44,342 bases of DNA. It comes from a virus. A program made the translations under genes and the position numbers. The stretch is taken from the IMG/VR virus record IMGVR_UViG_3300047174_000041, positions 1 to 44,342 of that record. One strand, given 5' to 3'. This document shows, piece after piece, positions 25,608-32,835 of this stretch (within the stretch, counting starts at the first letter, position 1; each line of letters begins with the position of its first letter). A model generated the notes under the pieces. That model made no database searches. It worked only from the letters and a program-made list of their open reading frames with translations, and had not been told where the DNA came from.

Positions 25608-25612
25608 ACCAC

Positions 25613-26092
25613 ATGCAATTCGGCGTTCTCATCACGCACGGCGGCAGACACACGCCTGAAAAATGGGCTTCGGCTGCTGCCGAGCGCATCGTCAGCGTTG
25701 CTCAGACCCTCGAAGGCGAGCGGCTGATCGCGGCCCAAAAGCTGCAGCTCGCCGTCACCGAGATTTTGGAAAAGCACCACGCGGATGCGCAGGGTGACGT
25801 GCAGGGATCGCTTGCGTCCGGCAATCATTATGATCCCGACGTTCATCCGGTTTTCTTTAAGCACGATCCCGGCCCGCGCCTTGACCAGGCTGTGACCGAT
25901 ATCCAGACGGCCGCCGCCGGCACGCCGTGGGAAGCGCATTTTCAGCACGCCGAGACCGTCGAAAAGCTCCGCCACGCTGTCGGCCAATCGCTGGTTGACC
26001 TCGCACATGTCGAGCGGCTTTGGCACGCGGATGAAAACGCCGGCGATGCGAGCGCCCAGGCCTACAAAGCGTTTCACGTAGGAGGCGCATAA
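25613..26092 (+). CDS. Hypothetical helical protein
   Basis: 159 residues; ATG with AAGGA upstream. Mostly helical (PEKWASAAAERIVSVAQTLE, TVEKLRHAVGQSLVDLAHVE) with scattered histidines and an ITHGGRHTPEKW start. No family is recognised. It is followed without a gap by a structural gene with a strong GGAGG site located inside this gene's end. Confidence 0.6.
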   Translation: MQFGVLITHGGRHTPEKWASAAAERIVSVAQTLEGERLIAAQKLQLAVTEILEKHHADAQGDVQGSLASGNHYDPDVHPVFFKHDPGPRLDQAVTDIQTAAAGTPWEAHFQHAETVEKLRHAVGQSLVDLAHVERLWHADENAGDASAQAYKAFHVGGA

Positions 26093-26788
26093 ATGGCAAC
26101 CACCGGCATATGCAACTCGGCAAAGGTCGAGTTTCTTCAAGGAAATCACTGCTTTAACGGGACGCAATCGAGCCTCGCGGGCGCAGGCGTCAACGGCGCT
26201 TATACGCTGACCGGCTTGGCCAGCACCGCGGGCGTCTCGGTAGGCATGGCCGCATCCGGCACCGGCGTCGGCGCCGGCGCAATCGTGTCGCGTATCCTCA
26301 GCGCCTCATCCGTCCAGCTCGACACCCCGAACTCCGGCACCGTCACCTCGGGCACGATCGGCTTCACCGGCGACGCGTTCAAAATGGCGCTGATCAAGGT
26401 CAGCCCGTCGCTAACCTACTCGGCGACACAGACCAACTACGGGTCCGGGTCCGGCACGCCGACGACCTCGAACATCGGCACCGACGAGGCCTCGGGCACC
26501 GGCTACACCGCAGGCGGCATCGCGCTGACCAACGTCACCCCCGCGCTATCCAGCACCACGGCCACCACGTCGTTTTCGCCGAGCCCATCGCTCACATCGG
26601 CGACGATCAGCGTCACGGCTGGCATCGTTTACAATACGACCACGCGCGGCGGTGCGGCGGCGACCCCGCTCAATGGGCGCACCGTTGGTGTTTATGATTT
26701 TGGTGGCACGCAATCGGTTTCGGCGGGAACCATAACATTCCAGATGCCTGCGAACTCGGCAGGCACCGCGCTGATCCAGCTCGCCTAA
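26093..26788 (+). CDS. Virion-type beta protein
   Basis: 231 residues; GGAGG 6 bases upstream of the ATG. Low charge, Ser/Thr/Gly-rich. It contains FKMALIKVSPSLTYSATQTN and ASGTGYTAGGIALTNVTPAL, a pattern seen in phage structural proteins located with fibre genes. It possibly forms part of a fibre base or capsid fibre. The first 90 residues have a GLASTAGVSVGMAASGTGVG repeat-like loop similar to receptor-binding modules. Confidence 0.6.
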   Translation: MATTGICNSAKVEFLQGNHCFNGTQSSLAGAGVNGAYTLTGLASTAGVSVGMAASGTGVGAGAIVSRILSASSVQLDTPNSGTVTSGTIGFTGDAFKMALIKVSPSLTYSATQTNYGSGSGTPTTSNIGTDEASGTGYTAGGIALTNVTPALSSTTATTSFSPSPSLTSATISVTAGIVYNTTTRGGAAATPLNGRTVGVYDFGGTQSVSAGTITFQMPANSAGTALIQLA

Positions 26789-26794
26789 TCACTC

Positions 26795-28630
26795 ATGACC
26801 GCCAAGGTCATATTCCTCACCACGACCGGCGCAAACACATGGACGGTGCCGAGCGACTGGAATAGCGCGTCAAACACCATCGAAGTCATCGGCGGCGGTG
26901 GCGGCGGTGGCGCGCTTGCCAGTCGCGGTGGCGGCGGTGGTGGCTATTCTAAAATCTCGAACTTGTCGCTCACCGTTGGCGCGACGATCAACTACAGCGT
27001 CGGCATCGGCGGCGCGGGGTACATCCAAACCAGCAACACGCTTTCGGTCAACGGCGGCGCGACTTGGTTCAACGGCACCTCGCTCTCCGGCTCATCCGTG
27101 GGTGCGAACGGCGGCTACGGCGGCGATAACTCATACGGGCAGGGAGCATCTACGACCGGCGCAGTCGGCACCACGCTCTATGGTGGCGGCGGCGGCAATG
27201 CGACCGCGTACACAGGCGGCGGCGGCGCGGGTGGCCCGAATGGCAATGGCGCTTCTTCTGGCTCGTCGGGCTTTAATTACGAGGGCACAGGCGGCGGCGG
27301 CTCAGGCGGTGGCACCGCGTCTTCCGGCACCACGGGCGGCAATAACAGCTCCGGCTCTGGCGGTGGCACGGGCGGCACATCCGGCTCGGTCAACGGCGGC
27401 AACGGATCGAACGGCGGCGGCGGTGGCGGCGGCTGGGGCTCGAACGGTGGCACGTCCGGCAAAGGCGGCGCAGGCGGCGCTGGCTCCGAATGGACAAGCA
27501 ACCCCGGCGGGGTAACGGCGGGTTCTGGCGGCGGCGGCGGCTCAGGCGGTCTCACCACAAATTCTTCAGCCGTTCCGGGCGGCGCAGGCGGCCTGTATGG
27601 CGGCGGTGGCGGCTCTGCTGGTGAGAGCGGCACGGGCGCGGATAACGGCGGCCTGGGCGGCCAGGGCATCATCGTCATCACCTACACCCCGACGGGTGGC
27701 ACGACGGTCACCCTCACCGGCGCGGTAACCACATCTGCGGCAGGGACTATCGGCATTTCAGCCGCCATCACTCTCGGTGGCGCAGCTACAACTTCCAGCG
27801 CCCACACGGTCAGCGTCGCGGAAGCGGCGACGATATCGGGTGCTGCTACGACCTCCGGCGCGGGTGCGGTCGCATCGTCCGAAGTATTTACTCTGACAGG
27901 CGCGGCGACCACCTCGTCCGCGCATACGGTCACGCCCAACGTCCAGCCAGCGCTCGCAGGTGCTGCCGCCAGCTCGAGCGCAGGCACGATTGCCAAGGCC
28001 GAATCAATCGCACTCTCCGGCGTGACCTCGACCAGCGCGGCGGGCGCCATCAGCGTTCAGACCTCCGGCAGCACCACCGTGAACCTGACCGGGGCCACGA
28101 CCACTTCCGCAGCGGGCGGGGTGCAATCAAGCATCGGCCTCGCGCTGGTGGGCGCTTCCACCACATCCGGGGCAGGGACCGTGCAGGATACCACGGCTCC
28201 CGCGATCACCGGCGCTTCCACGGTATCGTCGGCCTACACCACCAGCATCGCCGCGCAGGTGAGCGTAGCGGGTGCAGCATCGACCTCTGCGGCTGGCAAC
28301 GTCGTGCCGAGCGGGACGGGCAGCGTCAGCCTTGTCGGCGCGCGCACCACCTCAGCGCCAGGCACCTTGACGGTGGCGCAGGCGCTCAGCCTCATCGGCG
28401 GCAGCGTCGTCTCTGCTGCTGGGCGGCTGGGGTTCAGCGTCTCAGGCGCGCTACCGGGCGCTGTGGTGCAATCGCGAGCGGGCATCGTCACCACCAGCGG
28501 GCCGGTATGGCTGTTTGACCCGGATTGCGTGGCGATCTGGCAGGCCGACGTTTTGACGGCGGTTTTTCAGGCCGATGTGACCACCGCTGTTTTCACTGCC
28601 GATGTGACCACCGCTGTTTTTCGGAGTTGA
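26795..28630 (+). CDS. Large glycine-rich, repeat-bearing adhesin/tail protein
   Basis: 611 residues. Residues 1-30 are a beta start (VIFLTTTGANTWTVPSDWNS). Residues 31-300 are polyglycine clusters (GGGGGGGALASRGGGGGG and many more). Residues 305-590 hold about eleven degenerate units of some 22 residues around a GAxTTSxAG core. The end carries 9-residue ADVTTAVF repeats. Such polymers are fibre or surface adhesins, and the glycine part matches phage tip domains. Repeats make it prone to length variation. The stop lies 7 bases before the truncated recombinase fragment, so the original C-terminus may have been altered by that insertion. Confidence 0.7.
   Translation: MTAKVIFLTTTGANTWTVPSDWNSASNTIEVIGGGGGGGALASRGGGGGGYSKISNLSLTVGATINYSVGIGGAGYIQTSNTLSVNGGATWFNGTSLSGSSVGANGGYGGDNSYGQGASTTGAVGTTLYGGGGGNATAYTGGGGAGGPNGNGASSGSSGFNYEGTGGGGSGGGTASSGTTGGNNSSGSGGGTGGTSGSVNGGNGSNGGGGGGGWGSNGGTSGKGGAGGAGSEWTSNPGGVTAGSGGGGGSGGLTTNSSAVPGGAGGLYGGGGGSAGESGTGADNGGLGGQGIIVITYTPTGGTTVTLTGAVTTSAAGTIGISAAITLGGAATTSSAHTVSVAEAATISGAATTSGAGAVASSEVFTLTGAATTSSAHTVTPNVQPALAGAAASSSAGTIAKAESIALSGVTSTSAAGAISVQTSGSTTVNLTGATTTSAAGGVQSSIGLALVGASTTSGAGTVQDTTAPAITGASTVSSAYTTSIAAQVSVAGAASTSAAGNVVPSGTGSVSLVGARTTSAPGTLTVAQALSLIGGSVVSAAGRLGFSVSGALPGAVVQSRAGIVTTSGPVWLFDPDCVAIWQADVLTAVFQADVTTAVFTADVTTAVFRS
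28544..28620 (+). repeat. Three 27-bp tandem repeats at the 3' end of the adhesin gene
   Basis: Copies start at 28544, 28571 and 28598. The last two share GCCGATGTGACCACCGCTGT and the first is degenerate. They encode ADVLTAVFQ, ADVTTAVFT and ADVTTAVFR. Confidence 0.8.
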
Positions 28631-28637
28631 ACTCTGA

Positions 28638-28784
28638 GTCGAAAGCCTGTCACCAGAACAAGAAATGGTCCAAGACCTGATGACCATCGTTCACACCTTT
28701 TCAAGCCGGTTATACGGATTGCGTAATTACCGCAAGAAACTCAGTGAAGCCATCAGCCAAGACGTGAAGGCAGACTCTCTTTGA
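28638..28784 (+). pseudogene. 3' remnant of an IS607-type serine recombinase (tnpA)
   Basis: Only 48 codons remain, opening directly after an in-frame TGA (28635-28637) and ending at TGA 28782-28784. The peptide segment EMVQDLMTIVHTFSSRLYGL followed by RNYRKKL is the characteristic C-terminal helix of IS607 TnpA resolvases. The stop overlaps the tnpB start (TTGA), the usual IS607 tnpA-tnpB arrangement. The catalytic domain with the serine is missing, so the element cannot move by itself. The call is from memory of the family; no alignment was run. Confidence 0.65.
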
Positions 28785-30085
28785 TACTTGCCCATAAGAT
28801 CGAGCTTGATCTAACCACAGAGCAAGAAATCTACTGTGCCCGAGCCGCAGGAACGGCTCGGTTTGCATGGAACTGGGCGCTCGCCGAATGGAAGCGCCAA
28901 TATGCTGCGGGTGAGAAACCAAGCGCAACGAAACTGAAAGCGCAATGGAATGCCGTCAGAAAGACAGAATATCCATGGTCGTTTGATGTAACAAAATGCG
29001 CCAGTGGCCAAGCCATTATGAACCTCGGAACGGCTTTCAGTAATTTCTTCCGGGATGTGAAGAAACCGAAGGGAGCAAGAAAGGCTGGTCGGCCAAAATT
29101 CAAGAAGAAAACCCATGATCAGAGCTTCGCTCTCTGGAATGACCAGTTCGAAATACGTGGCGTCTTTGACAAATTTGGCAAGGACCGTGGGAAAATCCGC
29201 ATTCCAAATCTGGGCTGGGTTCGGATGCGCGAGCCGCTACGCATTGATGGTCGCATCCTCGGCGCTGTAGTCAGCCGCAAGGCAGGACGCTGGTTCATTT
29301 CGGTTCAATGCGAGATGCCGGATAACACACAGGCGCATCCAGCGCCCGGCACAGTCGTTGGGATTGATCTCGGCATCTCGCACCTGATGTCGATTTCGCG
29401 TCCTCTTCCAAATGGCCAGACCAAGATCGAGAACCCGAAAGCACTTCGCAAATCCATGAAGCGGATCAAGAAGCTTTCACGACGGATTAGCCGCCAAGAG
29501 GAAGCGCGCAAAAAACGGAGCGCCAAGACGAGTCGGCGTATGAAGAAACGTCGTGCGTCTTTGGCTAAGATGCACTGGCGAGTGGCTAACATCCGCCGTG
29601 ATGCCATTCACAAGGCAACTACGGCTATTTCCAAAAACTTTGAGACCATTGTTCTCGAAGACCTAAATGTATCCGGTATGGTCAAGAACCACGCCCTAGC
29701 CGGATCACTCCACGATGCAGCTTTCGGCGAGATACGTCGGCAGTTCGAATACAAAGCCGCGATGCGCGGGGGCCACGTTCGCGTGGCCAACCGCTTCTTC
29801 GCGTCGAGCAAGACATGTTCGGCTTGCGGCTGCATTGCGGATAAGTTACCGCTTTCTGTTCGGGAATGGGCATGCACCGAGTGCGGTGTAGTTCATGACC
29901 GCGACGAAAATGCGGCGATAAATCTAGAATCTCTTGTGGTAGGACCGGCTTGGTCCGAACCGCTGTCGGTTATGCCGGTGGCTACGCTTGGGGAGATTGC
30001 GGCTCTGGCTGCTTCGCAAGAAGTAGTGAAACCGTGGTCACCGAACCGAGAACTAAACCCGTACGCACATGTGCGTACAAATTAG
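28781..30085 (+). CDS. tnpB: TnpB, RNA-guided nuclease of an IS607-type element
   Basis: 434 residues from TTG 28781. RuvC-like residues are complete: Asp196 (VGIDLGIS), Glu293 (VLEDLNVSGM), Asp375 (HDRDENAAIN). The zinc ribbon has Cys346, 349, 365 and 368. The N-terminal part is a basic WED/REC-like region. TnpB proteins use an omega RNA made from the element's right end to cut DNA next to a short motif, favouring retention of the element. The gene looks intact although its partner recombinase is truncated. The C-terminal 50 residues overlap the likely omega RNA. Confidence 0.9.
   Translation: MILAHKIELDLTTEQEIYCARAAGTARFAWNWALAEWKRQYAAGEKPSATKLKAQWNAVRKTEYPWSFDVTKCASGQAIMNLGTAFSNFFRDVKKPKGARKAGRPKFKKKTHDQSFALWNDQFEIRGVFDKFGKDRGKIRIPNLGWVRMREPLRIDGRILGAVVSRKAGRWFISVQCEMPDNTQAHPAPGTVVGIDLGISHLMSISRPLPNGQTKIENPKALRKSMKRIKKLSRRISRQEEARKKRSAKTSRRMKKRRASLAKMHWRVANIRRDAIHKATTAISKNFETIVLEDLNVSGMVKNHALAGSLHDAAFGEIRRQFEYKAAMRGGHVRVANRFFASSKTCSACGCIADKLPLSVREWACTECGVVHDRDENAAINLESLVVGPAWSEPLSVMPVATLGEIAALAASQEVVKPWSPNRELNPYAHVRTN
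29940..30085 (+). ncRNA. Candidate omega-RNA region with perfect palindrome
   Basis: TnpB guide RNAs are normally transcribed from the 3' part of tnpB through the right end of the element. Here the last codons contain a perfect 18-base palindrome at 30061-30078 (GTACGCACA/TGTGCGTAC), able to fold as a 3' hairpin. The RNA boundaries are guessed; only the palindrome is seen directly. The guide would be the sequence following the element end, near 30,090-30,110. Confidence 0.35.
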
Positions 30086-30097
30086 AAAGCAGTTGAG

Positions 30098-30421
30098 ATG
30101 TCAGGATTTTTCGCAACGCCGGCAATTCCCACGCTCACCGGAAAATCGCCCGTTGATGCCGGGCCGTGGGGTGCGGATTTCTCCAACGTGCTGCCGACAG
30201 GCGATACGATTGCGAGCATCGTCTCGGTGACTGTGGTGCCCAACGATCTCGTTGTCGGCAGCACGGCCATCACCGCGGGCGTCGGTGGCGCCAATCTGCG
30301 CGTCGGCATCCAGCTCAGCGGCGGCACTGCCGGGCTCTCGTATCAGGTGACCACCGAGATCACGAGCACCCAGGGGCTGACCCGGGCGCGCTCGTTCAAC
30401 ATCCCGGCGCTGGTCCGCTGA
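30098..30421 (+). CDS. Small virion-type protein
   Basis: 107 residues. Beta-rich: the segment DTIASIVSVTVVPNDLVVGS, then GVGGANLRVGIQLSGGTAG and YQVTTEITSTQGLTRARSFN, a fibronectin-like small domain common in Mu/Burkholderia-type phages near fibre genes. It probably belonged to the same transcription unit as the adhesin before the IS607-type insertion. It is TGATG-coupled to the next ORF. Confidence 0.65.
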   Translation: MSGFFATPAIPTLTGKSPVDAGPWGADFSNVLPTGDTIASIVSVTVVPNDLVVGSTAITAGVGGANLRVGIQLSGGTAGLSYQVTTEITSTQGLTRARSFNIPALVR

Positions 30422-30552
30422 TGGGCCGCGTGATTGTCATGGCGGACTGGCGGCAGTCGCACCCGGGCTGGGTCCGCGAACCTGCGCAAAATCGCAGGAT
30501 GCCGTTTTGGCCGTTTGAGTGGGCGCTTTGGTTTTGGGGGATGTGGCCGTGA
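30421..30552 (+). CDS. 43-residue tryptophan-rich ORF
   Basis: ATG 30421 overlaps the preceding TGA, and the TGA (30550-30552) overlaps the GTG start of the next gene. The peptide begins with a short polar part (VIVMADWRQSHPGWVREP) and ends WPFEWALWFWGMWP, with six tryptophans in the last 30 residues. It could be a membrane-interface peptide. No family is known to me; the overlaps on both sides support translation. Confidence 0.5.
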   Translation: MGRVIVMADWRQSHPGWVREPAQNRRMPFWPFEWALWFWGMWP

Positions 30553-30872
30553 GCAAAATTCGGAAAGTGCAAAATCAGGGTCAGATTTTTTTCTGCCCGG
30601 GCTGCAAGAGCGCACATGCCGTCAACACCTCCGGCCCGCGCTGGACCTATAACGGCAACCCCGATGCGCCGACATTCTCGCCGAGTATACTTGTCACCTA
30701 CGATGGCAGAGATGCGGGGGAGGATGACGCACCGCCCGCTGTCTGCCACTCTTTCGTGCGTGACGGCATGATCCAGTTCCTCGGCGACTGCACGCACGAA
30801 CTTGCCAACCAGACTGTAGAAATCCCGGAATGGCCACACGCACCGGGCACCTATGGCGGGATCGAGGATTAA
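30549..30872 (+). CDS. DUF6527-like zinc-site protein
   Basis: 107 residues from GTG 30549 (GTGA overlap). FFCPGCKSAHAVN, GNPDAPTFSPSILV, CHSFVRDGMIQFLGDCTHEL and VEIPEWP reproduce a family common in phages (DUF6527), with four Cys and several His suited to metal binding. The function of that family is not established. The stop abuts the right end of the second TnpB element, so the last residues may be altered. Confidence 0.75.
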   Translation: MSKIRKVQNQGQIFFCPGCKSAHAVNTSGPRWTYNGNPDAPTFSPSILVTYDGRDAGEDDAPPAVCHSFVRDGMIQFLGDCTHELANQTVEIPEWPHAPGTYGGIED

Positions 30873-30878
30873 CATCTT

Positions 30879-30898
30879 CCCCGCCCTAAAGGACGGGG
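30879..30898 (-). repeat. Right-end hairpin of the IS200/IS605-type element
   Basis: Arms CCCCGCCC/GGACGGGG with one mismatch and loop TAAA. The tnpB stop (plus strand 30886-30888) is within it. Also a likely 3' hairpin of the omega RNA. Confidence 0.7.
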
Positions 30899-32082
30899 AT
30901 TTCCACTAAAGGAAGTTTTCGCTTCACCGCCTGCTTAACAGCAGGCTCCACGACCGGAGTGTTTCCCCGTTGAAGAATATTAGTAGCAGCGTTCAGATCG
31001 GCATTAGAGCGGAAACCGCAGGCGGTACAGACGAATCTCGATTGGCTTTCTCGACTTCTACTGTCCAGTTTTCCGCAGGCCGAACATATCTGCGACGTGT
31101 GGCGCGGATCGATTTTCACGACCCGGAAGGCTTTGTAGAACAGCATCGTCTCAACCTGATGCCATCCGACATTGAGGATCGCGCGGTTGAGCCCACGTTT
31201 TTGAGCAACGTTCTTGCCGGGCTCAGCAATAGTGCCGCTCGCGGATTTAGTCATGCCCTTGGTGCGCAGACGCTCGATCACGACTGTTCCGAATTTGCGG
31301 GCAATATCCGTAGTGGTTTCGTGCGCCCAATGCTTGCGGATGCGGGCGCGTTTGGCGCTGAGGGCGGCAACGCGGCGTTGTGCCTTGCGGCACCGGTTGG
31401 ACCCGCGCTTGCGACGACTGACGATGCGCTGAGCCTTGCGGATACGCCGATCAAGCAATGCGACCGTCTCGGGGAGTCGGTAAGCCGTTCCATCAGACAG
31501 CATCATCGGAACGGCAACACCCCGATCTATGCCGACAGCGCCGCCAGCGTCCTGAATGTTCCGGTCGATTTTGCAGCCAATGGAGATTTGCCATCCCAGG
31601 GCAGTTCTAGTGACGGTAGCCTCCGTCATCTTGCCTTCGATATCGCGAGTCATGCGGAACTTAACCCAGCCGATCTTCGGCATGCGAACGCGGCCCCAGC
31701 GATGGTTCATGCGCTCAACCAAGACCTCGCGACCGTTGAAAGTAAAGGCGTCATTGACCCCCTTCTTTTTCGGTTGGGGAAAACCACCAAGACCTTTGAA
31801 GGCGCGGCGATAAGCGTCGTCCAATGCTTTCAGGGTGTATTGCTGCGCGGTCTGGCTGCCCTCGCGGATAAAATCCACCTCAGCCCGCAGCGCGGTCAGT
31901 TCCCGCGCCTGCGTAACGTAGTTCAGATTGTTGCCAGTTCGCGCCTGATAGTTCCGCCAATGGGTGCGGCGTTGTTCAAGAGCAAGGTTCCACACCAAGC
32001 GGCAAACGCCCGCAACCTGACCAAACTTTTCAGCTTGTTCAGGTGTTGGCCGCAACGCGAAGGTGAAGCCTCGAAAAATCAT
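30886..32082 (-). CDS. tnpB: TnpB, RNA-guided nuclease of the IS200/IS605 type
   Basis: 398 residues. It starts MIFRGFTFALRPTPEQAEKF. RuvC residues Asp186 (VGIDRGVA), Glu270 (VVIERLRTKGM) and Asp362 (SNADLNAATN) are present, with zinc ribbon Cys333, 336, 352 and 355. The C-terminal tail (VVEPAVKQAVKRKLPLVEIP) is the variable end normally overlapped by the omega RNA, and the stop codon lies in the right-end hairpin loop. It differs clearly from the TnpB at 28,781 and has the opposite orientation. It appears intact and potentially active. Confidence 0.9.
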   Translation of the reverse strand: MIFRGFTFALRPTPEQAEKFGQVAGVCRLVWNLALEQRRTHWRNYQARTGNNLNYVTQARELTALRAEVDFIREGSQTAQQYTLKALDDAYRRAFKGLGGFPQPKKKGVNDAFTFNGREVLVERMNHRWGRVRMPKIGWVKFRMTRDIEGKMTEATVTRTALGWQISIGCKIDRNIQDAGGAVGIDRGVAVPMMLSDGTAYRLPETVALLDRRIRKAQRIVSRRKRGSNRCRKAQRRVAALSAKRARIRKHWAHETTTDIARKFGTVVIERLRTKGMTKSASGTIAEPGKNVAQKRGLNRAILNVGWHQVETMLFYKAFRVVKIDPRHTSQICSACGKLDSRSRESQSRFVCTACGFRSNADLNAATNILQRGNTPVVEPAVKQAVKRKLPLVEIPVL

Positions 32083-32124
32083 ATTAATCTATATTGCACG
32101 TTCAACCCAACAACACAAAAAAGG

Positions 32125-32166
32125 CGCGCTTTCCTCCCCGGCCTAAACGCCGGGGTTTCCAGCGCG
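32125..32166 (-). repeat. Left-end hairpin of the IS200/IS605-type element
   Basis: Inner perfect stem CCCCGGC (32136-32142) and GCCGGGG (32149-32155) with loop CTAAAC, extended by outer CGCGCT (32125-32130) and AGCGCG (32161-32166). The same CCCCG/CGGGG design as the right end marks the element boundary. It ends 8 bases before the endolysin start. Confidence 0.75.
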
Positions 32167-32174
32167 AATGTCAG

Positions 32175-32639
32175 ATGACCGCCTCCCAGACCTTCGACAC
32201 CGCCGCCATGGTGGCGATTCTCATCGCCGAAGAGGCGGAACGCTATTTCGTCTATGACGACAAGACGGGCGATCCTATTCGCTCCGGATCTGTCGTGCAG
32301 GGCAATCCCACCGTAGGCATCGGGCGCAACCTCTCCAGCGAGGGCCTCACGGATGCCGAGTGCCGATACCTCTGCGCCAACGATATCGCCACGAAGTCCG
32401 CCGCGCTCGATCAGGCGATTCCGTGGTGGCGCTCGCTATCGGTCAACCGCCAGTACGCGATTTTGGACCTCGCTTTCAACCTGGGCGTCGGTGGCCTCGT
32501 CAACGGCTGGCCGCACTTCCTGGCCGACATGCAGGCGGGCGACTGGTCCGGCGCGGCAAACGAGCTGGAGACATCGGAGTGGTGGGGGCAGGTCGGCACC
32601 AGGGGCCCGAGGATCACGGCGCGGATTCTGGCTGGGTAA
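32175..32639 (+). CDS. Endolysin, T4-type lysozyme (GH24)
   Basis: 154 residues from ATG 32175; upstream codons belong to the IS left end. Catalytic spacing matches T4 lysozyme: Glu20, Tyr27, Asp29, then Thr46 in PTVGIG after a loop about eleven residues longer than in T4. LSVNRQYAILDLAFNLGVGG and the WP...WGQVG..R C-terminal part complete the fold. It hydrolyses peptidoglycan. No signal peptide or SAR helix is visible, so a holin is needed. No Shine-Dalgarno precedes the ATG, perhaps because the adjacent element displaced it. Confidence 0.88.
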   Translation: MTASQTFDTAAMVAILIAEEAERYFVYDDKTGDPIRSGSVVQGNPTVGIGRNLSSEGLTDAECRYLCANDIATKSAALDQAIPWWRSLSVNRQYAILDLAFNLGVGGLVNGWPHFLADMQAGDWSGAANELETSEWWGQVGTRGPRITARILAG

Positions 32640-32779
32640 TGCCCGACCTCCGCACAGCCGCCAGCACGCAGCCGGTTCAGTACCAGTTTACGGGGCTGCA
32701 CCTCTCGCCGGACGCCACCATCTGGTTCATGTTCGGGCTGGCCGTGGTGCTGGTGCTGCTGTCGGAGATGCGCGACTGA
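32639..32779 (+). CDS. 46-residue single-span membrane protein
   Basis: ATG 32639 overlaps the endolysin TAA (TAATG). A polar N-terminus precedes one C-terminal span (TIWFMFGLAVVLVLLSEM) and the sequence ends MRD. Directly behind an endolysin and before a terminator, it is a candidate holin, pinholin or antiholin. No overlapping spanin frame was seen. Confidence 0.6.
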   Translation: MPDLRTAASTQPVQYQFTGLHLSPDATIWFMFGLAVVLVLLSEMRD

Positions 32780-32801
32780 ACTCGCTCAGTCAATTTTGCA
32801 G

Positions 32802-32830
32802 AGGCCCTCGGAGCGATCCGGGGGCCTTTT
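32802..32830 (+). terminator. Strong terminator closing the rightward late operon
   Basis: Ten-base-pair stem AGGCCCTCGG/CCGGGGGCCT (one G-U) with loop AGCGAT, then TTTT. It separates the rightward late genes from the convergent higBA operon. Confidence 0.85.
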
Positions 32831-32835
32831 GCGTT

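Larger units (their letters stand above)
30873..32174 (-). mobile_element. IS200/IS605-type tnpB-only element (approximate ends)
   Basis: About 1.3 kb carrying only tnpB on the reverse strand, flanked by related hairpins at 30879-30898 and 32136-32155 (CCCCG...CGGGG followed by TTTCC-type tails on the plus strand). Subterminal hairpins without terminal inverted repeats or target duplication are typical of IS200/IS605 (IS1341 group). No Y1 transposase is present, so it would need one in trans. Exact ends are not determined; they lie between the DUF6527 stop and the endolysin start. Confidence 0.75.

Noticed and set aside
27277-28050. Reverse proline-rich open frames.
   Set aside because: They are the complement of polyglycine and Ala/Thr codons of the adhesin gene.
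30970-32178. 402-codon plus-strand frame antisense to the second tnpB.
   Set aside because: The minus strand carries a complete TnpB with all catalytic residues; the antisense frame is a by-product of GC-rich codons.
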